Of a stretch of 42,221 nucleotides of DNA, positions 1 through 8,334 are shown in pieces; the stretch's first letter is position 1; every line of letters begins with the position of its first letter. The notes below the pieces were generated by a model, which was not told where the DNA came from, searched no databases, and saw only the letters and a list, made by a program, of their open reading frames with translations. A program made the position numbers and the translations under genes. The stretch comes from an uncultured Clostridia bacterium (lineage in GTDB: Bacteria > Bacillota > Clostridia > Lachnospirales > CAMVHY01): positions 1 to 42,221 of the forward strand of contig CANEHT010000010.1 in the NCBI GenBank assembly GCA_947427385.1. The letters are read 5' to 3'.

Positions 1-1535
1 TTTCCCGCATTTACAAGCGCTTGAGCGTTTTTGTTGTATGTTAATGTTTTTGCTGTTGGGGCTGTGACAGTTGGAGTTTTTTTTGCCGTTACACTTAATT
101 CAACCAAATTTCCACACCAATCAGTTTTTTTATCGCCATTGCATTGCTCGTTGAAAATCATAACATTAACTGAATTATATCCATACTCGCTAGGAAGATT
201 TAACGTTGCCGTTCCGCTTGAGTCATTGCCAACGGCTTTTAATTTCCCATAATATTTTACGCTGGTAGTCGTATCTGCGATCAGGCACGAAATGTATTCG
301 TTACTTCCTGTTCGCGCACCACTGTATGAAATTGTTGTACCGTTTGCTGTCGCACTAAAACCATCACGGCTTGTATCGTGAATTGTCAGTTTATAATCAT
401 TTCCTTTGCCAGTTGGCAATGAAAATCTCGCCGGCGTCGAACTTACTACCGAACTCTTTTTTCCGTCGCCTCCGGCGCCGGATGCGCCGCTTTCAGTGGC
501 TTCAGATGCAAAGATCACCGATGTCGGATCTAAATTTAAAGCGGGACAAACTCCAAGAGTGTCGATTACGTCGCCAATAGGGCTGTTGTTGTCGCCTATG
601 ATGAACAAGTAGGAAAGAGAACCAAGGTCGATGTAGATCATAGCGGCAATACCGTCACCGCCCCAACTGGGCGAACGAAGCCAAAAAAAAGAGTTTTCTT
701 TTAAATTATCTGAATAATTAGAGAATTGGAAAGAGCGAGTATTTGAATAATACCACGTGCTTGTAAATCCATACGATGTGTTTAACATTTCATTATACGA
801 TGGTACAAATATTTTGTCTTCTGTTAATGATGTTTCCGGTGAACTTGCTAGACCTCTGTACGAGCTTAAATCTTCGCTGTAAACTTTCGTTGGCATTATA
901 ACGTTTTGTTCGGCACTGGTAAAAGCATTTGTCAAAAATGGTGAATCGGGTACACTGGCTCTGCCCCATACACTTTCATTTCCGTAGCCGTTCAACCATG
1001 CCCACAATGTACATCCTTTTCCACTTCCTCCTCCATTTCCGCCCCAACATAGTTCATTTTTGTCACTACCAGAGTTATACGTTGGATGATATTGTTTCGC
1101 GTCCAATGCTATGTCAGAGTAAAGTAATATTCCGTTGCCACCGACTGGTGCGTTTTGCCGACCGCCTGTTCCATCTTCATAACCTGCATTTATTTTAAAA
1201 TCATTTTCTTTTGAACCACTCCAGGCTTTGTTGTTGTTGTCAAGAACTCGCCAACGAATTGGGTCTTTCGTTGCTCCTGACGTATCACTTTGTGGATAAT
1301 TCCCGAAATAAATATAATTTCCTTCCCATGGTTCTTTACCTCCAACAAACTCCCCATAATCCCCTTTGCTTTCATCAAACACGCTTTCTTTGCCTGTTCC
1401 ATCAACCGGATTTTCAATTTTGCTGACATTTGAGACGAAACTTGCAGCTTTCGTTGCTTTTTTGAAAATGTTTAATGGAAAAGTATTGAGTGTTATAATT
1501 GAAACCATTGATATTGCTAGGATTTTTTTATTCAT
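1..1535 (-). CDS. Secreted DUF6273-domain surface protein with Ig-like repeat region (3' end missing)
   Basis: I translated this frame from the sequence: it stays open from an ATG at 1535 to the window edge (511 codons), so the C-terminus is missing. The ATG follows AAGGAGG at good spacing. Residues 1-31 look like a signal peptide. Residues about 72-340 match the DUF6273 pattern: YIYFGNYPQSD, then IRWRVLD, LLYSDIALD, WLNG, FFWLRSPS and CPALNLDPTSV. A Gly/Ser linker follows, then a beta-rich region, then TLTYNKNAQALVNAG, typical of MBG/Ig-like repeats in large Bacillota surface proteins. DUF6273 has no established biochemical role that I know of. The gene has its own strong promoter, which lies between perfect inverted repeats (see 1575-1733). 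The lost C-terminus probably carries more repeats and a cell-wall anchor. The family call is confident; the function is unknown. Confidence 0.85.
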   Translation of the reverse strand, partial: MNKKILAISMVSIITLNTFPLNIFKKATKAASFVSNVSKIENPVDGTGKESVFDESKGDYGEFVGGKEPWEGNYIYFGNYPQSDTSGATKDPIRWRVLDNNNKAWSGSKENDFKINAGYEDGTGGRQNAPVGGNGILLYSDIALDAKQYHPTYNSGSDKNELCWGGNGGGSGKGCTLWAWLNGYGNESVWGRASVPDSPFLTNAFTSAEQNVIMPTKVYSEDLSSYRGLASSPETSLTEDKIFVPSYNEMLNTSYGFTSTWYYSNTRSFQFSNYSDNLKENSFFWLRSPSWGGDGIAAMIYIDLGSLSYLFIIGDNNSPIGDVIDTLGVCPALNLDPTSVIFASEATESGASGAGGDGKKSSVVSSTPARFSLPTGKGNDYKLTIHDTSRDGFSATANGTTISYSGARTGSNEYISCLIADTTTSVKYYGKLKAVGNDSSGTATLNLPSEYGYNSVNVMIFNEQCNGDKKTDWCGNLVELSVTAKKTPTVTAPTAKTLTYNKNAQALVNAG

Positions 1536-1574
1536 TTTTTGTTTCCTCCTTGTAATTTTTAAATGCATTCGCTA

Positions 1575-1733
1575 AAATGCTTTTCAACGAAAATAAAGAT
1601 TCTACTCAAAAAATATAATTAAGGGGATTTCAGAAAATGTTACCATAAAAGAATTTTTATGTCAAATTTTTTTTAATCATTTGACGCAAAGTTTAAGAGC
1701 GCTGTAAATTTAAATTTTCGTTGAAAAGCATTT
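1575..1733. repeat. Perfect 20-bp inverted repeat flanking a promoter (candidate invertible segment)
   Basis: The left arm (1575-1594) is AAATGCTTTTCAACGAAAAT and the right arm (1714-1733) is its exact reverse complement. Outside the core the arms keep partial complementarity for about 14 more bases. The 119-bp spacer holds the promoter of the DUF6273 gene. That promoter starts transcription near 1630, so only the left arm is transcribed with the gene. The pair therefore cannot fold together in that mRNA, which points to a DNA-level role such as site-specific inversion or protein binding. No target-site duplication is visible. Confidence 0.75.
1637..1665 (-). promoter_or_regulatory. Sigma-A promoter of the DUF6273 gene
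   Basis: Reading the minus strand, TTGACA (1665-1660) is followed by a 17-bp spacer and TAACAT (1642-1637). The predicted start is near 1630, giving a leader of about 95 nt before the ATG at 1535. The whole promoter lies inside the inverted-repeat pair. Confidence 0.7.
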
Positions 1734-1881
1734 CAATGAATATGTTTATAATTTGCCGAAAAAATCACTTTTGTGCTGAAAAATTTTTTTGTCCGAAAAT
1801 TTTTTTTCTGTTTCTTGTAATATGCTCAAGTTACTAATTTTTTATTTATGTAATTTTTGGAGACGTTTTAAAAACAAAACC

Positions 1882-1996
1882 GTTCTTTTTTTTGTAAAAA
1901 AAGAACTAAAAAAACTTTAACAAAAAAAATCTTTGTGTAAACGCACAAAGATTTTTTGTTAAAGTTCTTTGGTTACTTTTTTTTCAAGAAAAGTAA
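1882..1996. repeat. Cluster of three nested palindromes between the DUF6273 gene and ppdK
   Basis: Three hairpins follow each other: 1882-1892 with 1896-1906; 1913-1937 with 1944-1966 (about 23 paired bases, two-A bulge); and 1973-1980 with 1989-1996. The arms also pair across hairpins, since 1894-1937 is largely complementary to 1944-1976. The central stem carries T-runs and could terminate transcription in either direction, insulating ppdK from its neighbour. The nested design also resembles dispersed REP-like or MITE-like elements. The rest of 1536-2070 holds only promoters and AT-rich DNA; I see no gene there. Confidence 0.6.
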
Positions 1997-2000
1997 GGTC

Positions 2001-2029
2001 TTTAAAGAAAAAATTTTTTATGCTATAAT
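2001..2029 (+). promoter_or_regulatory. ppdK promoter
   Basis: TTTAAA (2001-2006), a 17-bp spacer and TATAAT (2024-2029), with an upstream TG at 2021-2022 making an extended -10. The start would be near 2036, about 35 nt before the ppdK ATG. Confidence 0.6.
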
Positions 2030-2070
2030 CGAATTTGCAAAACCAAAATAATTTTGCTGGAGGTTTTTAT

Positions 2071-4689
2071 ATGAAATATGTTTACATGTTTTCTGAGGGT
2101 GACGCCTCAATGAGAAATTTACTTGGTGGGAAAGGTGCAAATTTAGCTGAGATGACAAGACTTGGTTTACCAATTCCGCCGGGATTTATTGTTACTACTG
2201 AAGCTTGTACTAGTTATAATTCTTCAGGAAAAGTTTTGAGTGATGAAATTAAAAATCAAGTTTATGAAGCAATTAAAAAGCTTGAAAAAATTACTGGGAA
2301 AACTTTAGGTAGTACACAAAATCCATTGTTAGTTTCAGTACGTTCTGGCGCACGTGTTTCAATGCCGGGAATGATGGATACCGTTTTAAATTTGGGTTTA
2401 AATGATGAAACGGTTGAGGCGTTGGCAAAAGCTACTGACAATCCACGTTTTGCATATGATTCTTATCGTCGTTTTATTATGATGTTCGCAGATGTTGTAA
2501 TTGGTGTTTCAAAATCAAAATTTGAGCGTATGCTCGATACCTATAAAGAACAACGAAATTATAAATCGGATCTAGATTTGACACATGAAGATTTAAAAAC
2601 AGTTGTTGAGAAATTCAAACAAATTTATAAAGACGATCAAGGTAAAGATTTCCCGACAGATCCAAAAGAACAATTATTTGAAGCAATTTGTGCCGTATTT
2701 CGTTCGTGGGATAACCAGCGTGCATTTGTTTACCGTCGTATGAATGATATTCCATATGAGTGGGGGACAGCCGTAAATGTTCAGGCAATGGTTTTCGGAA
2801 ATATGGGACAAACTTCTGGAACCGGTGTTGTATTTACGCGAAATGCAGCAACTGGTGAAAATAAAATTTATGGTGAATATATGCTAAATGCACAGGGTGA
2901 AGATGTTGTTGCTGGCGTTCGGACTCCAAAACCTTTTGAAGAATTAAAAAATGAAATGCCGCAAATTTACAGCGAGTTTACAAATTATGCAAAAACACTC
3001 GAAAATCATTATAAAGATATGCAGGATATGGAAATTACAATTGAAAAAGGAAAACTTTATTTCCTTCAGACGCGTAATGGAAAAAGAACTGCGAGCGCAG
3101 CTTTACAAATTGCTGTTGATATGGTAAATGAAGGTTTGTTGACGAAAAAAGAAGCATTGCTGAAAGTTGAGCCAAAACAATTAGATCAATTGTTACATCC
3201 AATGTTTGATCCAAGTGCATTAAAAGCTGCTGTGGCTATCGGTAAAGCTTTGCCGGCATCACCAGGCGCTGCTGCCGGAAAAGTTTGTTTTACAGCTGAA
3301 GATGCAAAAAAAATGGCGGCAACTGGTGAGCGTGTAATTTTGGTTCGTCTTGAAACTTCTCCGGAAGATATTGAAGGAATGGTTGTGGCACAAGGAATTT
3401 TGACAGTACGTGGTGGTATGACTTCGCACGCAGCAGTTGTTGCACGTGGCATGGGAAGATGTTGTGTATCAGGATGCGAAGAAATTAAAATGAATGAGGA
3501 AGAAAAATTTTTCACGCTTGGTGGCCATACTATAAAAGAAGGCGATTATATTTCGTTGGACGGTTCGACAGGAAATATTTATTGTGAAGATATCAAGACA
3601 ATTTCTCCACAAATTTCAGGTAATTTTGCAACATTTATGCAATGGGCTGACGAAGTTCGTAAGCTTGGCATTAGAACTAATGCGGATACGCCGCAAGATG
3701 CTCAAAAAGCTTTAGAATTTGGTGCAGAAGGCATTGGTCTTACGAGAACTGAGCATATGTTCTTTGACGAAGACCGTATTCCAAAAATGCGTAAAATGAT
3801 TTTGTCAGATACTATTGATGAAAGGAAAGCTGCACTTGCTGATTTATTACCGATGCAAAAGCAAGATTTCATTGGTATTTACGAAGCAATGAAAGGTTTA
3901 CCAGTTACAATTCGTCTTTTAGATCCGCCACTTCATGAATTTTTGCCAACTGACGATGAAGATTTCCGTATTTTGGCAAATGAAATGGGAAAAACTTTTG
4001 ATGAATTGAAACTTAAAGCTGCGCACCTTCATGAATTAAATCCAATGATGGGACATCGTGGCTGTCGTTTAGCTGTAAGCTATCCCGAAATTGCGCAGAT
4101 GCAAACACGAGCTATTTTGGAAGCTGCGATTGAGGTTAAAAAGAATAAGGGCTACGATATCGTGCCGGAAATTATGATTCCATTGGTTGTTGAAATAAAA
4201 GAATTGCGTTATGTGAAAAATATTATTGATGAGACGGCTAAGCAAGTTTTTGAGGAAACCGGAATGAAACTCGATTATCATGTTGGAACGATGATTGAAA
4301 TGCCACGGGCCGCATTAACTGCAGATGAAATTGCGAGTGAAGCGGAATTCTTCTCATTCGGTACAAATGATTTGACACAATTAACTTTTGGTTTGTCACG
4401 CGATGATGCGGGCCGTATTTTGAACGATTATATTGAAAAAAATATTTTTGAGTGTGATCCGACAGCGCGCCTTGACCAAAAAGGTGTTGGCCAATTGGTT
4501 AATATTGCAGTGCAAAAAGGTCGTGCGACTCGTCCGAATATAAAACTTGGAATTTGTGGCGAGCATGGCGGCGATCCGTCATCGATAGAATTTTTCCATC
4601 GTGCTGGTTTGAATTATGTTTCGTGTTCACCGTTCAGAGTGCCGATAGCGCGTTTGGCAGCAGCACAAGCTGCAATAAAATTTGAGTAA
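2071..4689 (+). CDS. ppdK: Pyruvate, phosphate dikinase
   Basis: Interconverts pyruvate, ATP and phosphate with PEP, AMP and pyrophosphate in the cytosol. In anaerobes it serves glycolysis or gluconeogenesis in place of pyruvate kinase or PEP synthase. The 872 residues match the family length. An N-terminal ATP-grasp domain opens with GGKGANLAEM, the phosphohistidine domain has GGMTSHAAVVARGMG with catalytic His453, and the C-terminal TIM barrel ends with GICGEHGGDPSS (Cys829, the general acid position). An upstream in-frame ATG at 2035 is rejected because TGGAGG at 2058-2063 serves the ATG at 2071 and the predicted transcript starts near 2036. It is a single-gene unit with its own promoter and terminator. 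Confidence 0.97.
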   Translation: MKYVYMFSEGDASMRNLLGGKGANLAEMTRLGLPIPPGFIVTTEACTSYNSSGKVLSDEIKNQVYEAIKKLEKITGKTLGSTQNPLLVSVRSGARVSMPGMMDTVLNLGLNDETVEALAKATDNPRFAYDSYRRFIMMFADVVIGVSKSKFERMLDTYKEQRNYKSDLDLTHEDLKTVVEKFKQIYKDDQGKDFPTDPKEQLFEAICAVFRSWDNQRAFVYRRMNDIPYEWGTAVNVQAMVFGNMGQTSGTGVVFTRNAATGENKIYGEYMLNAQGEDVVAGVRTPKPFEELKNEMPQIYSEFTNYAKTLENHYKDMQDMEITIEKGKLYFLQTRNGKRTASAALQIAVDMVNEGLLTKKEALLKVEPKQLDQLLHPMFDPSALKAAVAIGKALPASPGAAAGKVCFTAEDAKKMAATGERVILVRLETSPEDIEGMVVAQGILTVRGGMTSHAAVVARGMGRCCVSGCEEIKMNEEEKFFTLGGHTIKEGDYISLDGSTGNIYCEDIKTISPQISGNFATFMQWADEVRKLGIRTNADTPQDAQKALEFGAEGIGLTRTEHMFFDEDRIPKMRKMILSDTIDERKAALADLLPMQKQDFIGIYEAMKGLPVTIRLLDPPLHEFLPTDDEDFRILANEMGKTFDELKLKAAHLHELNPMMGHRGCRLAVSYPEIAQMQTRAILEAAIEVKKNKGYDIVPEIMIPLVVEIKELRYVKNIIDETAKQVFEETGMKLDYHVGTMIEMPRAALTADEIASEAEFFSFGTNDLTQLTFGLSRDDAGRILNDYIEKNIFECDPTARLDQKGVGQLVNIAVQKGRATRPNIKLGICGEHGGDPSSIEFFHRAGLNYVSCSPFRVPIARLAAAQAAIKFE

Positions 4690-4698
4690 TAAACTTTA

Positions 4699-4730
4699 CC
4701 TCAGGCAAATATTTGTCTGAGGATTTTTTT
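4699..4730 (+). terminator. ppdK terminator
   Basis: A 12-bp stem, CCTCAGGCAAAT (4699-4710) with ATTTGTCTGAGG (4711-4722; one G-T pair), is followed by a run of T to 4730. This is a typical intrinsic terminator just after the ppdK stop. Confidence 0.85.
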
Positions 4731-4756
4731 TGCCACGAAAATTTTGCGTAATTTTT

Positions 4757-4785
4757 TTGAATTAAATTATTTTTAGGGCTATAAT
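4757..4785 (+). promoter_or_regulatory. rsmH operon promoter
   Basis: TTGAAT (4757-4762), a 17-bp spacer and TATAAT (4780-4785). The expected start near 4792 leaves a leader of only about 12 nt. That excludes the upstream in-frame TTG at 4789 as the rsmH start. Confidence 0.7.
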
Positions 4786-4803
4786 TTTTTGGGTGATGTA
4801 TTT

Positions 4804-5727
4804 TTGAAACATATTCCGGTTTTGCTCAATGAAGTTATAGATTATTTACATATAAATCCGTCAGGAATTTATGTTGATGGGACGGTTGGTGGCGGCGGCC
4901 ATTCTTTTTTTATTGCAAAAAATTTGAATGATACAGGGAAATTAATTTGTATTGATCAAGATGAGTTTGCATTGGAAATGGCACGCGAAAAACTTTTATC
5001 ATTTTGTAATAAAACTTTTTTTTATCATGCAAATTTCTCTGATATAAAGAAAATTGTTGGTGATATTGGCCGAGTGAACGGGATTTTATTGGATTTAGGT
5101 ATGTCTTCGTTTCAAATTGATGATGCAGCGCGCGGTTTCTCTTACATACATGACGCGCCGCTTGATATGCGAATGGATAAGTCAAAAAAATTTTCTGCTT
5201 TCGATATTGTAAATGGATTTACAATTCAAAAATTAGATGATATAATAAAAAATTATGGTGAAGAAAAATTTCATAAACAAATTGCAAAAAAAATTGTTTC
5301 TGCGAGAAGCATTGCACCAATAAAAACAACTTTGCAGCTTGTAGAAATTATCAAATCTGCTTTACCGTCAAAAATTTTATACAATGGTAGTCATCCTGCT
5401 AAAAAAACTTTTCAAGCTATACGAATTACGGTCAATGATGAGTTAAATATTCTTGAGCAAACTATACTTGATGCTGTTGATTTACTTAAATCGAGTGGTC
5501 GGCTTTGTATTATTACTTTTCATTCGCTTGAAGACCGAATCGTTAAGCATACGTTTAAGAAATTACAAAATCCTTGTATGTGTCCAAGTGATTTTCCAAT
5601 TTGTATTTGCAATAAAAAACCTGTGTGTAGATTGATTACTCCGAAACCTGTGTTGCCATCTGCTATGGAATTGCAAAATAATAATCGTTCGCATAGTGCG
5701 AAATTAAGGGTTGTTGAGAAAATTTAA
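4804..5727 (+). CDS. rsmH: 16S rRNA (cytosine-1402 N4) methyltransferase
   Basis: SAM-dependent methylation of 16S rRNA C1402 in the ribosomal P site; also called MraW. The protein starts MKHIPVLLNEVIDYL, as in the family, has the SAM site VDGTVGGGGHS, then LLDLGMSSFQ, RGFSY and the C-terminal ITFHSLEDRIVK. The TTG at 4804 is chosen because GGTGAT at 4792-4797 precedes it and the family N-terminus begins there; this gives 307 residues. It opens the division and wall-synthesis string with ftsL and the penicillin-binding protein. The usual mraZ upstream is absent; ppdK sits there instead. Confidence 0.95.
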   Translation: MKHIPVLLNEVIDYLHINPSGIYVDGTVGGGGHSFFIAKNLNDTGKLICIDQDEFALEMAREKLLSFCNKTFFYHANFSDIKKIVGDIGRVNGILLDLGMSSFQIDDAARGFSYIHDAPLDMRMDKSKKFSAFDIVNGFTIQKLDDIIKNYGEEKFHKQIAKKIVSARSIAPIKTTLQLVEIIKSALPSKILYNGSHPAKKTFQAIRITVNDELNILEQTILDAVDLLKSSGRLCIITFHSLEDRIVKHTFKKLQNPCMCPSDFPICICNKKPVCRLITPKPVLPSAMELQNNNRSHSAKLRVVEKI

Positions 5728-5739
5728 GAGGCGATTAAT

Positions 5740-6129
5740 TTGTATTATTATGGTTCATTGGCTTATGACTATGATGATTATATTGAGCCGTCAAAAAAAA
5801 TAGTTAAACGTGAACGTAAAAAAACTGCGACAAAAACTTTTTCAGTGTTAAAATTATTTTTGTTGCTGACAATTATGTTTGTCGGAAGTATGGTTACTTT
5901 ATACTCAGTTTGTTTGATAAATACTAAGGCAAACGAAATTGTTTCGTTGCAAAAAAAATTGAAGGATATTAAATCGGATAATGTTATTTTGGAAGAAGAA
6001 ATATCAAGGAAATTTGATATCAATGAAACAAAAAAAATTGCGCAAACTAAATTGGGAATGAATGCGCCGTTGCCGTACCAGATTGTTTATATCAAAAAGC
6101 CGAAACAAAATTATGTTATAAAATATTAG
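5740..6129 (+). CDS. ftsL: Cell division protein FtsL-like
   Basis: A 129-residue bitopic membrane protein: a basic cytoplasmic N-terminus with many Tyr and Asp (1-34), one membrane segment (about 35-60), an extracytoplasmic coiled coil (about 63-92) and a short tail with KLGMNAP. Size, topology and position between rsmH and the class B PBP identify it as FtsL, which with DivIC and DivIB activates septal peptidoglycan synthesis. Sequence conservation in this family is poor, so context carries the call. TTG start, exactly 8 nt after GAGG at 5728-5731. Confidence 0.85.
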   Translation: MYYYGSLAYDYDDYIEPSKKIVKRERKKTATKTFSVLKLFLLLTIMFVGSMVTLYSVCLINTKANEIVSLQKKLKDIKSDNVILEEEISRKFDINETKKIAQTKLGMNAPLPYQIVYIKKPKQNYVIKY

Positions 6130-6140
6130 CGGTGATATTT

Positions 6141-8333
6141 ATGAAAAAAAATATTGACAAATTTAAACGCAAATTGAATATAAAATTATATTCACTTGCG
6201 TTTGTTTTGTTGTTACTTATTGGACTTTTGGATTACAGAATCTTTTACATAAAATCGAAACATGGCGAAGAATATGAAAAAAAAGCTATCGCTCAACAAG
6301 TTACCCAAGGTCTTGATATTATTACAAAAGCAAACCGTGGAAGTATTCTCGATCGTAATTTACAGGTTATTTCTGCGAGCAATACTGTTTATAATGTAAT
6401 ACTGGATGTACGAAATTTGTCTCAACTGGATAAAAAAATTTGTAATAAAACTCTTACAGAGTTGAGCAATTTTTTGGGAATTCCGCTTGAGAAATTGAAT
6501 GGTTATATGGATAAAGATGCCGATGGGAAATTGCTCAACGATACAAATTATCTTGTCATTGCCAAAAATATATCGCGCAAAAAAATGTCTGATATCGAAA
6601 AAAAAAATTTGAGTAGCGTTTATTTTGAAGAAGACAGTATGCGATTTTATGTACATAATGATTTAGCGGCACAAACTGTTGGATTTATTCGTGGCGATAA
6701 TTGTTGTGGGCTTGAAAAAAGTTATAACGAAGATTTGACTGGAGTTAGCGGTCGAATTTTCAGAGCTTATGATTCACAAAATAATGTTGTGTCAAATAAT
6801 CTTCCGGCACAAGATGGTTGCTCTTTGGTTACAACTTTGGACATAAATATTCAAAAATTTGCGCAGGATGCAATAAATAAAGCAGGTGAAGAGTTTAAAG
6901 CTGAGCATGCGGCAGCGATTGTAATGGATCCAAATACCGGCGAGATTATTGCGATGGCGCAGTATCCTTCATTTAATTTGAATGATCCAGCAAATTTGAG
7001 TGAATTGACGGCTAAATCTTTGCGCACTAAATTGTCATCGCTTCCACAGGAAGAACAGTTAAATAATCTTTACAATGTCTGGAATAATTTTAATGTTAGT
7101 GGGACTTTTGAATCTGGTTCAATTTTTAAACCGATAGTTGTTGCGGCGGCGCTCGATCAAAATGTTATTACGCCAAATTCTACATTTTATTGTGGCGGGA
7201 ATATGGAAGTTGCCGACAGAACAATTCATTGCTGGAAAAAAACGGGGCACGGTACGCAAGACATTACGCATATTCTTGCCAATTCTTGTAATATGGGAAT
7301 GATTCAGATAATACAAAAGCTTGGGCGCGAAAAATTTTATCAGTATCAAAAAGATTTTGGCTATGGTGAAAAAACTTTGATAGATTTGCCCGCTGAGCAA
7401 TCTGCAAAATCTTTAATGTATAAATTAAATCAGTTAAATCCGGTTGAACTTGCAACTTCTTCGATGGGTCAGGGATTTAATAATACGCCAATTCAAGCTT
7501 TAAATAGTTTTGCTGCCGTAATAAATGGTGGAAATTTGATGAAACCATATGTTGTGTCAGAAATAGTCGACAATGAATCGAATGTTATTAAAAAAAATAA
7601 TCCAGTTGTAATGAAAAAAGTTATTTCAAAAGAAACTTCGGATTTTATGCGAAAAGCATTGAAAAGTGTATTGACGGAAGGTACGGCTGCTTCCGGACTT
7701 ATTGAAGGTTATAATATTGGTGGGAAAACGGGGACAGGTGAGCAAGGTAAACGTGGCAGTCAAATGTATACTTATTCTTTCATCGGATATTTGACAATTG
7801 AAAATCCACAGTACATAGCAATTGCATTGATAGATAAGCCGCCGATTGATGTTGAACCAAATGCTACGGCAGTTGTGAAAGAAATTTTTGAGCAAATTAT
7901 AAAATATAAACAGATAAAATCAGATTCAGATTCACCGTCAGTTTTTAAAGATGCATTTTTGTTAGAAGATTATAATGGTAAAAGTTTAAAAGATACGATA
8001 AAGAAATTAAATGAGCAATCTTTAGATTACGAAATAATTGGTATTGGCGGGAAATTTGTTGATAGTCAGCTACCGATTGCCGGTACGCCAGTTGAAATTA
8101 ATTCACGGATATATTTATATGTGTCAAATGAAAGTGATGAGCTAATAGAAGTACCGAATGTAATTAATTTGTCATTGCAACAAGCAACTGAAATTTTGAA
8201 TAAAAATAATTTTGAACCTGTTATAATCAATAATGATGGTGATGATTTTAAAGTTATAGAGCAAATGCCATCGGCCGGCGTAAAATTAGAAGCTGGCTCA
8301 CAAATTAAATTAAAATTTCAAAGGAAGAATTGA
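6141..8333 (+). CDS. Class B penicillin-binding protein (FtsI/SpoVD type) with two PASTA domains
   Basis: Septal peptidoglycan transpeptidase. An N-terminal cytoplasmic stub and a membrane anchor (about 15-35) lead to the PBP dimerisation domain, with the signature ANRGSILDRN. The transpeptidase motifs are SIFK (Ser327, Lys330), SCN (382-384) and KTG (529-531). Two C-terminal PASTA-like modules follow, the last containing VPNVINLSLQQATEIL. At 730 residues it matches SpoVD/PbpB proteins. The ATG at 6141 follows GGTGAT and is preferred to a GTG at 6132 that overlaps that ribosome site. Third gene of the rsmH string. Whether it acts in vegetative division or sporulation cannot be told from sequence. 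Confidence 0.93.
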   Translation: MKKNIDKFKRKLNIKLYSLAFVLLLLIGLLDYRIFYIKSKHGEEYEKKAIAQQVTQGLDIITKANRGSILDRNLQVISASNTVYNVILDVRNLSQLDKKICNKTLTELSNFLGIPLEKLNGYMDKDADGKLLNDTNYLVIAKNISRKKMSDIEKKNLSSVYFEEDSMRFYVHNDLAAQTVGFIRGDNCCGLEKSYNEDLTGVSGRIFRAYDSQNNVVSNNLPAQDGCSLVTTLDINIQKFAQDAINKAGEEFKAEHAAAIVMDPNTGEIIAMAQYPSFNLNDPANLSELTAKSLRTKLSSLPQEEQLNNLYNVWNNFNVSGTFESGSIFKPIVVAAALDQNVITPNSTFYCGGNMEVADRTIHCWKKTGHGTQDITHILANSCNMGMIQIIQKLGREKFYQYQKDFGYGEKTLIDLPAEQSAKSLMYKLNQLNPVELATSSMGQGFNNTPIQALNSFAAVINGGNLMKPYVVSEIVDNESNVIKKNNPVVMKKVISKETSDFMRKALKSVLTEGTAASGLIEGYNIGGKTGTGEQGKRGSQMYTYSFIGYLTIENPQYIAIALIDKPPIDVEPNATAVVKEIFEQIIKYKQIKSDSDSPSVFKDAFLLEDYNGKSLKDTIKKLNEQSLDYEIIGIGGKFVDSQLPIAGTPVEINSRIYLYVSNESDELIEVPNVINLSLQQATEILNKNNFEPVIINNDGDDFKVIEQMPSAGVKLEAGSQIKLKFQRKN

Positions 8334-8334
8334 A

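Noticed and set aside
1575..1733. Reading the 20-bp inverted repeat as the ends of a MITE or insertion sequence remnant
   Set aside because: No direct target-site duplication flanks the arms, and a functional-looking promoter for the adjacent gene lies inside. A MITE remains possible but is the second choice.
2035..2070. Upstream start of ppdK at 2035
   Set aside because: The predicted transcript begins at about the same place, and TGGAGG at 2058-2063 serves the ATG at 2071, which gives the family N-terminus.
3186..3515. A 109-codon minus-strand open frame
   Set aside because: Shadow of the ppdK phosphohistidine region; no start signal.
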